NCBI GenBank assembly: GCA_950022655.1
Contig: OX465588.1
Span: forward strand, 26,397,525-26,461,524
Length of the DNA stretch: 64,000 nt
Source of the DNA: Alentia gelatinosa
Taxonomy: Eukaryota > Annelida > Polychaeta > Phyllodocida > Polynoidae
Reading direction: 5' to 3'
Within the stretch, counting starts at the first letter, position 1. Every line of letters starts with the position of its first letter. Below the pieces are notes generated by a model, which did not search any database, had not been told where the DNA came from, and worked only from the letters and a program-made list of their open reading frames with translations. The translations under genes were made by a program, and so were the position numbers. This document shows, one piece after another, positions 53,101-62,633 of the stretch.

Positions 53101-56100
53101 GGTCGTTTTATATTTACTATATACCCAAAATTGACAAAATATTTAACTTAATTTGGCTTAACAACTATTATTTTATTGTAAAAGGTAAAACAGCACAACC
53201 ACTTTGGTATCAAATTAATGTGATACCAAAGATGACGTTTCGACCATTGCATAGTCTTTATCAAGGTTAATCTGTCACTGATTGTTATACTGAGGTACTC
53301 GTTTTGAGGTTAAGTACTAAATGAGTCATTAAATACATTTAGGGTTTTGTAGATGGTCTGTAGATACGATTTTCATCATGGTGTAGGTGGTGATAGTTGT
53401 ATAATGTGGTGTTGTAGTGTAGTTCACAGGGACGGTCTTGTTTGATAGTATTTTTGCCATCTATCTTGAACATATTGTTGGTTTCAATATTGTTGGTATT
53501 GTAGTGTCGTGAGTGTTGATTGTATATCTTCTTCTGTGTAAACATGTTTAATTCGTTTCGGTGTTGCAGACAACAACCTGTGCGCTCCCAACCCGTGTAA
53601 GAATGGTGGACGATGCATTCCCTCAGTCGGACAGTTCTCCTGCGACTGTCCTCAGGGCTACGCCGGCCGCACGTGCAACATCCGTAAGGCCCGGTTTACA
53701 CCTGCCGATTTCGACGACCGATTATGGCATTTAGCACCGCCGACCGATTATGTGATACTATGTGTGCAGTTGGAAACAAATTTGGAAACGATTTTTCTCT
53801 CCAACATTTTGAACTGTAACACCACCTACCGATTTTAGGAGCCACCAACAAAATCAAACCAGGTTGAATTAATCGCTGGAGGTCACCCAAAATTGGTCAA
53901 TAACCAACTCCATTTTCATCGAAAAGCACAACGTTATTTCTCACTACCACCGATTTTTATTTTAACCCAATATGCCAATAGTCTTCAAGTTTCTCAAGTC
54001 CTCTATTTATTGAAAAGTCGGTGCATAAGGTACACATTATCGGTCGTCAGGTGGAAGCAGAGTGTGTGCGTTGGGGTCAACGATTATTAGCACGGATACG
54101 TTAAGGAGGACCAACAGCCGCTTTCTGGGAATATATTGGTACCAATAATTATTGACACTGCAAATCGAAGAGGCGTATACACCTGACTACTGATTATAAA
54201 TTCTGGCTGCAAAATATATATTCTCCATTACCATTGGACAGTCTTCAACAATTAGATCTCATCATTTCCTGATAACCATGTTTATATATAACGCAAATAA
54301 AAGGATATTTCAGCAAGTATCGCCCTGTAAGTCGTAATCGTAGTCGTTGATTGAGTATCGCTCGTTGTTTTAAAGCCTCCCCCAGAAGTATTCCATCACA
54401 GCTCACTCACAAACATCTCATTGCTGATATCCGCAGGCTGCAGATCGGAGATCGATCTCGTGCTCGCATTGGATTCTTCCGACAGTATTGGTGCAGACAA
54501 ATACAACAAGTTACTTGACTTCGGCAAGGAGCTCGCCAGATCGGTAAACATCGGGGAACGTCGGACGCACTTCGGAGTTCTAACGTACGCCAATGAGGCG
54601 AGGGTCAGATTTCAGGCGAGTGTTCCAGGATCTATTCCTCGCTGTGTAATTGTTCTTTTATCGCTCAGTGCTACCTAGTAAGTGCACTGTTTAGTCTAAA
54701 ACTAAAGCGTGGATTCCTGCACAAAACTAGCTTTTTACCGAGCATTTCACCTGGACACTTATACACGTCGTCCTCTAACGCTAAAGAATACGTTGTTATG
54801 TTGATGTTTGACTAAACGGACTGTCAGGCGAATGAAAGAAAAGTCTATCTGGTGGAACTAGGTCTATTCTAGCTAAATTAGATTTCTCAATTTGCAGATG
54901 AACCGTTTCAAGAGTCAGGAGGAAGTGGCGGAGGCCATCAGCTTCCCCTTCATGACCGGAAGAACCAACACGGACGCCGCCTTGCGGATGATTCGGGATA
55001 ACATGTTCCTGCGACAAAATGGCGCGCGACAAGATGCCAGGTAACCTTCAACCATCAATGGATGGCGAAAGGTCTATGATTCAGGAATATTTTAGCCACA
55101 GATATTGTGCCTTTGTTTTATCTCATCTCATATATTTGTGTCGCTTAGATTTAACTTAGGGAACTCATACTCAATGCCCATGGAGTATTGTAAAAGTGAA
55201 TACTCATTATCCCACCCCTAATATAAAATCCCATAGGTTTAACATTGAGATTCTGTATGCCATGCTGACTGGCATACGGAGTTTTATATGCCACTAGTGG
55301 CATACATAATTATTATCACGTAATATTCCAAAATCGAGGAGACCGGGTAGGATAAAATCAAAACCTGATTCGTTTTAATCTTGGCCACCGCATTCCACTC
55401 CTGGAGTTTTGACTCCGGACTTCACTCGGCTTCGCCTCATGAAGTCACTTTGCCAAACTCCAGTCGTGGCATACGGTGCCTAAGATTAAAACTCATCCAG
55501 TTTTACGATAATGGGCGATGGTGTCAAAACTATAAACCAATTATTCAGTGATGAGGGTGAGATAAGATCTGAACCGCACTTAATTTGTAGCGACGTAAAA
55601 TGCACCATTAGTTTTGGTTTGCGACATAGACTCACTCGGCTTCGTCTTATGACATTATTCGACAACCTCAAATTCGACAAATTCGGTTTTTCATGCACCT
55701 TTCAGTGGGTACAATGACATAATACAGAAAAAATGCAAATACAAAGTAATTAGTGGTTGGATATCGAAGGGATTTGTCGCCCATTACTAAAGCAGCATAG
55801 AGCTATTCAGTACACTGTAACCCATCCACTCCTCCCTGTCACGGATAAACTGTAAAAATTGGAAGTTGCTAGTACCACCGACGATACTATTACAAACGTG
55901 CCATTCACAAAGTAAGCGCTGCAAATATAAAGACAAACCACAAGAGGCAGATAGATTTCTGTTGTAGACGGACATGCGCAGTTTCATGAAGCTAATCCAG
56001 CTTAGTATATGCGTGATGTCATGTTTGACTTGTGTATCGACTGGTGTGGCTAGCAGGCGACATTTGATACTGTTTCCTCTCACGACAAGATAAGGTACAT

Positions 56101-59100
56101 GGGGCAGGGGAGAGCATTTTTTGCCGCCGACATATAGAGTAAAGTTGAAAGTCCCCATAGCATTTTAGGCCCGGCGTCCACCTACTACGATATGGCATCG
56201 ATATGGTCTACGATGCACCTCCCGATAAAAAATCAAAATCACGTCGGAAGGATACCTGATATCGGGGCAGTTGACCACATTTCTGCAATTAGACACCGAT
56301 AAAAACCCCATACAACGCAAGGTGGATTGGCTTGTCTAGACATATGTCTACGATTTTGCACCTTCCCGATATGGCACCGATTTTGACATTTTGTATCGGT
56401 GCCATATCGGGAGGTCTACGATTCTATCGTAGTAGGTGGACGCCGGGCCTTAAGTGACGCCTGAATGGAATTCTGCTTGAAAGGTTGGCTTATTTCTCCA
56501 TGACGCTCTGTTTCAGGAACGTGGTGGTGGTGGTCACTGACGGCCACTCCTCGGACCGGAAGGCCACGTTTGAACAGGCCATAGAGCTGCGATCTAAAAT
56601 CGGGTCGGTGCTCGTGGTTGGCGTCGGGTCTCCCTCCACCTACGACAAGCTGGAGATGCAGTCCGTGGCCTCTGACCCCGACGACAGGAACGTCATGCAG
56701 GCCGGAAGTTACGACAACCTCCATAACATGACGTCAGCTCTCGTCACAGCAATTTGTAACAGTAAGGGAGCGTTCATTATTCATGGCCCAGGTTAGAGAA
56801 TGCCCCTCCAATATGGGAATACCAATATTTGACCCTCCCCCCACCCTTGGAATAGCACAAAAAAGCTTGCCCCTCCTATCAAAATTGTGCCCCCATTGGC
56901 CACAAATCGTGAGGACTCCATAAGTCATCTGTAAATGATTTGCCATTCATCATTATAATGGACAGTCTATGGTTCTGAAAATTACATTGAACTATCCCTA
57001 GTATGCATAGCTGTAACAATTCAAGCCTGATTTCTCAAAGATTTGGGGTAACATCGGAATAGATAGAGAAGTTATAGGTATATGATAATAGGAGAACTAG
57101 GTAATTATTTCTGCATTTTGAAGATACTCTTTTATATTTCGTTTAAATACACATCGGTGTCCTAAATGGAGGTTTGAATGTACACCAAATAATCCATCTG
57201 TTTAGAGAACATTTATAAGGAGGACGTCATTTTGTTCTTTAAAAGATTATAATAAAAACATTTCATTTAGAAGCAGAATTTCTCCTTCTCTACGCCTCTA
57301 TTCTTTACAGAGTTGCTTGAAATGTTTTGTTTCCCTTTCTTTGAACATAGCATTGCTTTGTTATACCATAAATTGTATTTGTAAGTAGGATGAATGGAGT
57401 ATCTTTTCCCACTTCTAGCTGTTGACGAGTGCTCGTCAAACCCGTGTCAGAGAGGGGGTCGGTGTGTGGACGGGATCAACGGCTTCACGTGTGAGTGCCG
57501 TCAGGGAACCACAGGGACCCTCTGTGAGCGCGGTGAGTAACATCTAGCGATATGCGGTACCTTCAGCATTGATGAATGAGCGTTCAAGTCTAAACTTTCT
57601 GATATCTTTTTCACTGCCAGCATCCAACCAAATATACAATGTCAATTTTATAATTCTGCAATAAGTCCGTTCGAAAATCACAAAAGAACAAAAGCAGCAT
57701 TATTCTGTCGCGCCCACGGGAATGCCATATGGCATTGCCCTTCCAGAAAGGTTTGGATTTACATTTAGTTCGGGGGCCTTTTGCTGGAACACACTTAGCA
57801 ACCAGCCAGCTTCTATACGACTGTCTTGAGGGCTCAAATAGAGATAGGTGTATAATGACAGGTGGAAGAAGATGGGAGGACAGAAGGTAACTGTGTGACC
57901 TCTGTCCTCAATTTACTCCCTCCTCACCCTCACTGGAGGTAACCGCCTGACCTCTGTCCTCATTCTACACCCGCCTCACCCTCACTGGAGGTAATTGAGT
58001 GACCTCTGTCCTCACTCTGCACCCTGCTCACCCTCACTGGAGGTAACCGTGTGACCTCTGTCCTCACTCTGCACGCGCCTCACCCTCACCAGAGGTAATT
58101 GCGTGACCTCTGTCCTCACTCTATACCCGCATCACCCTCACAGAAGGTCATTGTGTGACCTCTATCCTCACTTTCCACCCTTCTCACCCTCACAGGTGCT
58201 GACGGCGCGCTCGACGTGGGCATCCTCGTCGATGTTTCCGGAAGCATCCGCATAGAGCGCTTCCCGCTCGTCATCGCCTTCATCCGGGACCTGGTGAACG
58301 CCCTGGAGATCGGTCCTCGGCGCACGCGCGTGGGGCTGGCCACGTTCGCCGACAACTCGCTGGTCCAGTTCTACCTCGACACCTCCGACAAGAAAGAGGA
58401 CGTCCTGCAGGCCATCCAATACATCCGCTTCCGGCAGGGCAAGACGAATACTGCTTCCGGTCTACGGATGTTGCGTTCTGAGATCTTCAACCGGGACCAC
58501 GGAGACCGCGACAACGCGCCCAACATCGCCGTCATCATCACCGACGGCGAGTCCAACATCAACTCCGACCAGACCATCCCTGAGGCAGTGCGCCTGCGCG
58601 AACAGGGCGTCTACGTTATCGCGGCCACGGTGGGTAAGAACGCCGAGACGCTGGAGATCCGCTCGATGGCCAGCGCCCCCGTGCGGCGGAGCGTGGTGAG
58701 CGTGGACCGCTACAGTCAGCTCGGCTCCATGGTCGACCGCGTCGTCCGCGCCTTCACCAACGGTAGGACGCACTTCTTTAGTTCATTTTATTGGACATAT
58801 TGCAACAGTACTGTTAGTTTTAAATTGTGATTTCTAAACTGTTAGAACCAGGGTTCCAGATCTTGTGACTGAACTGGGTGTTTGGTTTTCTAAAATTTCT
58901 TTTGGTACATCGGACTCCATACGCTCGTCCACAATCGTAGTTTTAAAGTGTGACCACAACAATATCGAGTGGTTTCCAGAATCTCCGATGTTATCGTATT
59001 CTATGGGAAGTATAACGGATGGACAGGGTGAAATACATAGTACATAATTCATAGTACATGGAAATATATAAGTTGCCAGATATTTTCTTGATTGGATAAA

Positions 59101-62100
59101 ACACTAGATACTAGTAAATACACATGTAGATGGGTTTATGATATTCTTTCTCTGTCTTATAGTGCATGTGGCACTGACCATTGCCTGAAAGTTCAGTCGA
59201 GGTATAGACTGATGTATCAGATTCAATCCAAAATTACACTTTGATAATCGGGTATAGACTGATTGTCCAGTTATCTAGGAATCACCATTTCAGACTTATT
59301 TAGTCTTTTTTAAGTGAATCTTTATTCATTCTGTTATTGGACAGGTCTACCATGAAAAAGGTTCGCAGTAACCTATCGCACACTCTTCATAAGAAGATGA
59401 TACACATTCATGGTTAGTGTGTATGAGAATGTTCGCGGTTTACTCTCGTACAATGTCATCTTACAGGTGTATTAATTTTTTTTCCGCTAAATTGACAAAA
59501 AGTTGCTTTGCCATACTATCTTAACATGCTAGTGGTCTAAATCCTCTTGTTTATCACAGAGGAAAATGATAGGTATGTTTGGTTTATCACTGAGAAGAAT
59601 AAGCGTCAAAATGGTCCCTGTTATAACGGTGGAATGCGACTCAACAGTCTCAACATGCTAGGAAGCTGTATGCTAAGGCCTGGCGTCCACCTACTACGAT
59701 AGAAATTTAGACCCACCGATATGGCACCGATACAAAAAGCAAATAACGGAGACATATCGGGAAGGTGCAAAATCGTAGACATATGTCTAGGCATGCTAAT
59801 CCACCACGCATTGTATGGGGTATTTATCGGTGTCTAATCGCAGAAACGTGGTCAACTGCCCCGATATTAGGGGACCTTTGGACATGATTTTGATTTTTTA
59901 TCGGGAGGTGCATCGTAGACCATATCGGAACTATATCATAGTAGGTGGACGCCGGGCCTAATTGTATTGTTCATCTCAGAGAAGTATGGGTGTCTTAGCA
60001 GTCCCTGTCATAACAGAGGAACATGTCTTGACAGTCTAAACATACTAGGAACTATACTATTGTGTGTTTTGTTTGTCACAGAGGAGAATGAGTGTCGGAG
60101 TGGTCCCTGTCGTAACGGAGGAACCTGTCTCGACAGTCTTGGCATGTTCACTTGCAATTGTCGGAGTGAATATGCAGGTGAAAGGTGTCAGTTGAGTAAG
60201 TATAGCTATGTTTATATATATATATACATCGATATACATATGAAATCTTTGTTTTTTAAAGACTACTTTTTCATTAACCATAGCCACAAAAATGAAAGAT
60301 GATAATCAGATGAGGACAGAAAACTTAATATACCCTTTTTGTTGCAATTTGCACTGCAGCTTGAGTTATTGCTACATGTTCATGTATACACCCGTTTCTC
60401 ATTAGTTTATTGGAATGACTCACAGTTTCCCATTCCTATTCCATAGGCTTATTGGACAAGGACGTGCAAACATCCTTTTTGATATATGCATGTCAGCAAA
60501 CCGATAATATTTGCCTATCCGTGGCTGTTGGTCATTACTCGTATCTGGGATATGATAGACTGCCATTAACTTTGGCCATGGGCCAATCTCGGTGGGGGTT
60601 GTTACTCCACATTTGTGATAGATTTGCAGTTCACAGAATAGCGCCCCAAGGATGAAAATATTGCACCAGATTCTTTGCAGATCGTGTCATAACCATGGCG
60701 TCATCTGTATTCAATTCATAAACTAATGAACCTTTCACCTATATGTCACTGAAAATGTGGTATTATAGAAAGTAGTGATACAACATGAACATGATGTTAT
60801 CACATGACACGATCCGATATTACTGGAGCTACACTTTTCTTACATTTCTAGGAGCAGCGACCCAAACTTGTTGTTGCACCCCATGATTACAGTTAGGTCA
60901 GTCTACGAGGGTAGTGTACATCGAAAGGATTGTAAACAATTACTGAGTATTAATAACCATCGGATAGGTGAGAAATCGGGATGAAAGTGTCAAAAGTAGG
61001 GAGGGGTGTCATGAAAATTTGGAAATTCCCATGTTTGCTCCCCTATTCCAATATCTCATAGACTTTAACATTGACCATTTCATGACTAATCCCTATTTAA
61101 TTGACTTCAGGTGAGAATAGAGGGAAAGAGTTCCAAAGTTACGAAGTCAGGATAATTCAAGTTACTCACAGAGGCTTTAGCCAAAGTAAATAAACCTGAA
61201 GCATCTCCAAGGAGTTATTTTTAAATATCTCCACCAAGAACCTCTTTTCCTATTATTAAATACCTTCAAATATTGATGCAAATGGTGATTTGTTACCTCC
61301 GATCGACAGGGGAAGCCATGTCCACCATCATCGAGCAAATCCAACTTGTACGTTTTCTTGACAATTGTTACGATTTGAGCTACGATTTGATTGGTCTGGG
61401 TTTCATCACTGATACCCTCAATAACGAAACAAGCACCCTCAGCACGAAACATACGGTTACTACACCCCTAGTTGTGGCATATAACTAAGGAGTGTTTGGC
61501 CATAGGTATAATGATAGGACACCTAAAGGGGGGGGGGGGGGGGTGTCCACCTACTACGACTTTGGCATTGGGAACATATCGTAGAGGTCTCGATGAAAAA
61601 TTGTATCACGCCAGAAAGAAACATGAAATCGTAGTAACGGATAGTTTTTTTCCGACGAGGTCTACAAAGCACACCAATACACTATGGTGACCTCCCCAGT
61701 ACTTAGGGTTCACAGCAATATGGGCAATCTGCATCATAGTGCATCGGGAGGTGTTAAATTCCTATCATGAACAAATGTGAAGAGCGGAGTGTGTGTTTGT
61801 ATTTCAGGATGTTCGCGGCAGCGGGACGTGGTCTTCACGCTCGACGCCTCGGGCAGCGTGGGGAAGATGTTGGAGTGGGAGGAGCGCCTTTCCCGCACCG
61901 TAGTGCGCGGTCTCAACTTTAACAATGGCCGCACCAGAGTAGGGCTCCTCAGCTACCAAACCAACGCCAAGGTGCAGTTCTTCCTCAACAAGTACACGCG
62001 GCGTGAGGAGGTGCTCAACGCCCTGCGGTTCGCGCGCAACGCCAAGGTCAAGGGCACCAACGCCGCGTCTGCCTTCTCCACCGCCAGACGACAGATGTTC

Positions 62101-62376
62101 GCGCAGGCGCAGGGCGGACGCAGCGGCGCCGATGACGTCATGATCGTCATGACCGATGGCCAGTCCAACGTCAACCGCCGAGACACCATACCGGAAGCGG
62201 AAGCAGCAAAGCGCGCCGGGATACGTGTTATAACCGTGGGCATCGGAAATGACGTCAATCGACCGGAAGTCAGAGCCATGGCGTCCGTTCCTAATGATCG
62301 GAACGTTTATTATTTGTCTGCGGAGAACCAGATTGGTAATTTAGCAGAAAGGATTCTACAACAACTGTGTGCATAA
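47045..62376 (+). CDS. secreted VWA/EGF matrix protein, 12 coding exons, 1113 aa
   Basis: The product is a secreted multidomain adhesion or matrix protein: signal peptide (1-22), propeptide ending RMKR (34-37), VWA1 (about 51-244), VWA2 (245-432), EGF1 (433-470), VWA3 (471-659), EGF2 (660-697), VWA4 (698-886), EGF3 (887-924), VWA5 (925-1113). Each VWA keeps its MIDAS: D-x-S-x-S, the TN(T/A) Thr and the TDG Asp, so divalent-cation ligand binding is expected. Each EGF has six Cys. All domain borders are phase 1, the classic exon-shuffling arrangement. The layout is like matrilins and VWA/EGF proteins of invertebrate shells and cuticles, but with no C-terminal coiled coil. Exons are markedly GC-richer than introns. 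Joins are hand-derived and all phases agree. Orthology is not claimed. Confidence 0.85.
47283..47545. repeat. dispersed repeat R2, copy 3
   Basis: CCATAGACTTAACATTGGGA in intron 1 of the VWA/EGF gene; second half AATCAGTCAGTGATAGGGAT. Confidence 0.62.
47581..47870 (+). repeat. dispersed repeat R1, copy D
   Basis: TTTTTAGAGCGTGCTTGCAC, GTCTCAGGGTCTTAGAGGTG and TGCCCAGCTGGACATGACC; uninterrupted at the insertion site seen in copy A. Confidence 0.7.
48343..48420 (+). repeat. tRNA-like fragment (possible SINE head)
   Basis: GTGGAGCAGTCAGCAGAGTG resembles an A box and GTAGTTAGAACCCTGC a B box, about 45 bases apart, in a segment with the proportions of a tRNA. No intact cloverleaf or 3' tail could be established, so it is not called as a tRNA gene. 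Confidence 0.4.
48556..49137 (+). CDS. VWA1 exon (whole domain)
   Basis: A single 582-base exon. Cys near both ends (VNCDKAD, NAACEAAAG), MIDAS DSSGS, TNTSGA and ITDGES. The phase from the preceding exon favours the AG at 48,555 over the nearer AG at 48,560. Very GC-rich compared with its flanks. Confidence 0.9.
49138..50096. other. VWA/EGF intron 2, first part
   Basis: It holds two to three copies of a TACGCTATGATGCCT-GAGGCA-type unit at 49,175-49,270. No exon. Confidence 0.45.
50097..50390. repeat. dispersed repeat R2, copy 4
   Basis: CACCCCTGGTATTTTCCCCA, CACATTGGGAACTCGTATCC, TTAGCCCATTAGTCAATGTG; the best-preserved copy. Confidence 0.68.
51344..51536 (+). CDS. VWA2, first exon
   Basis: ECRQNADVVFLLDSSGSVGA through VMFYLNQY. 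Acceptor TTTTTACACAG, donor AA|GTAAGTG, phase 2. It carries the DxSxS half of the MIDAS. Confidence 0.92.
52316..52686 (+). CDS. VWA2, second exon
   Basis: Starts NKRDQMLKAV, with TNTAGA and LTDGGS completing the MIDAS, and ends KTICN. Acceptor GCTGACAG, donor ACG|GTGAGAG. Confidence 0.92.
53570..53683 (+). CDS. EGF1 exon
   Basis: 38 residues with six Cys: NNLCAPNPCKNGGRCIPSVG then FSCDCPQGYAGRTC. No calcium-binding N-terminal D-x-D/N-E consensus. Phase 1-1, 114 bases like EGF2 and EGF3. Confidence 0.93.
54437..54615 (+). CDS. VWA3, first exon (GC donor)
   Basis: RCRSEIDLVLALDSSDSIGA through ARVRFQ. The domain can only be continued in phase if the donor is CAG|GCGAGT, a GC-AG intron. The nearest GT upstream (AG|GTCAGA, 54,602) would lead to an immediate stop. 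Confidence 0.85.
54898..55040 (+). CDS. VWA3, second exon
   Basis: MNRFKSQEEVAEAISFPFMT, then GRTNTDAALRMI (MIDAS Thr). Acceptor TTCTCAATTTGCAG, donor CAG|GTAACC, phase 2. Confidence 0.92.
55125..55725. repeat. dispersed repeat R2, copy 5, with repeat P nested inside
   Basis: The R2 sequence runs to AATACTCATT near 55,206, is interrupted by a repeat of the P family (ATTATCCCACCCCTAATATA ... about 55,500), and resumes with GGGCGATGGTGTCAAAACTA. The order R2 first, P later follows from the interruption. Confidence 0.58.
56168..56449. mobile_element. PIF/Harbinger-type MITE H, copy 7 (full length)
   Basis: 282 bp, TTA duplication at 56,165-56,167 and 56,450-56,452, in the opposite orientation to copies 1-6. 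It lies 67 bases before the third VWA3 exon. Confidence 0.85.
56517..56761 (+). CDS. VWA3, third exon
   Basis: NVVVVVTDGHSSDRKATFEQ (MIDAS Asp in VTDG) through LVTAICN. It begins 67 bases after a full-length MITE in the preceding intron. Donor A|GTAAGG. Confidence 0.92.
57419..57532 (+). CDS. EGF2 exon
   Basis: VDECSSNPCQRGGRCVDGIN, FTCECRQGTTGTLC: six Cys with a VDEC start as in calcium-binding EGF, although the later Asn/aromatic pattern is incomplete. 114 bases, phase 1-1. Confidence 0.93.
57863..58195 (+). repeat. minisatellite of splice-site-like units before VWA4
   Basis: About six units near 52-54 bp, each with GAGGTAA, TGACCTCTGTCCTCA and a CCTCACCCTCAC pyrimidine run. The last unit ends in the true acceptor CTCACCCTCACAG of the VWA4 exon. 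Confidence 0.88.
58196..58762 (+). CDS. VWA4 exon (whole domain, lacks flanking Cys)
   Basis: ADGALDVGILVDVSGSIRIE, TNTASG, ITDGES; 189 residues in one exon. Unlike VWA1, 2, 3 and 5 it has no Cys at either end, so it cannot form the domain-closing disulfide. The acceptor is the last unit of a minisatellite. Confidence 0.92.
59578..59668 (+). pseudogene. decayed EGF exon copy 1
   Basis: A reading frame resembling EGF3 (EKNKRQNGPCYNGGMRLNSL) preceded by a TTTATCACTGAG acceptor-like stretch in which AG is lost. Two of the first three EGF cysteines are changed (TGT to CGT, TGT to CGA). The second half of the domain is missing. The MITE at 59,677 begins right after it. Confidence 0.68.
59677..59958. 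mobile_element. PIF/Harbinger-type MITE H, copy 8 (full length)
   Basis: 282 bp, here with a TAA duplication (59,674-59,676 and 59,959-59,961). It sits between the two decayed EGF copies. Confidence 0.84.
59976..60056 (+). pseudogene. decayed EGF exon copy 2
   Basis: EKYGCLSSPCHNRGTCLDSL then NILGT: the first three EGF cysteines remain, the second half is lost. The upstream TTCATCTCAG could still act as an acceptor, but no donor follows; the frame runs on into the EGF3 exon without a stop. Confidence 0.7.
60082..60195 (+). CDS. EGF3 exon
   Basis: EENECRSGPCRNGGTCLDSL, FTCNCRSEYAGERC. Six Cys, 114 bases, phase 1-1. Two decaying relatives precede it at 59.6 and 60.0 kb. Confidence 0.93.
   Translation, partial: RRMSVGVVPVVTEEPVSTVLACSLAIVGVNMQVKGVS
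60642..60850. repeat. remnant of the 26.6-kb TIR family
   Basis: GCGCCCCAAGGATG...TTGCAGATCGTGTCATAAC at the left and GATATTACTGGAGCTACACT at the right recall the ends of the nested element at 26.6-27.1 kb. Confidence 0.4.
61528..61758. repeat. G tract followed by a diverged MITE H remnant
   Basis: A 16-base G run (61,528-61,543) takes the place of the GGCCCGGC end, then TGTCCACCTACTACGA and, at the right, GCATCGGGAGGTGTTAA recall the family. It ends about 50 bases before the VWA5 exon. Confidence 0.5.
61808..62376 (+). CDS. VWA5 exon and stop codon
   Basis: CSRQRDVVFTLDASGSVGKM, TNAASA, MTDGQS, ends QQLCA and TAA at 62,374-62,376. The Cys pair is present. A strong donor GGAG|GTGAGTG starts 9 bases after the stop. 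Confidence 0.92.
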
Positions 62377-62384
62377 GAGCGGAG

Positions 62385-62564
62385 GTGAGTGATTATTAAC
62401 TCTAAAGGATTTCCCCTTTGAAATATCAAATAATTAAAACATGATCAGAAATAGGAGTACTCCATTTATCAGTCGGTTAATGTATTGGCTATATGGCCGG
62501 TATTGTAAGCTGCTGATTTCCTAATGTGTTTCATTATTCAATTTGGTTGTCTTATCATTTTCAG
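62385..62564 (+). other. putative 3' UTR intron of the VWA/EGF gene
   Basis: GTGAGTGATT at 62,385 and TTATCATTTTCAG ending at 62,564 make a good 180-base intron just after the stop codon. The stop is fewer than 10 bases from the junction, too close to trigger decay under the usual 50-55-base rule. Confidence 0.5.
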
Positions 62565-62633
62565 ATATTGTCAATCGAAAGTAGAGCTTCAATATACGCG
62601 ATAGGATAGCATGTCCCTTCACACGTTGCTGAA

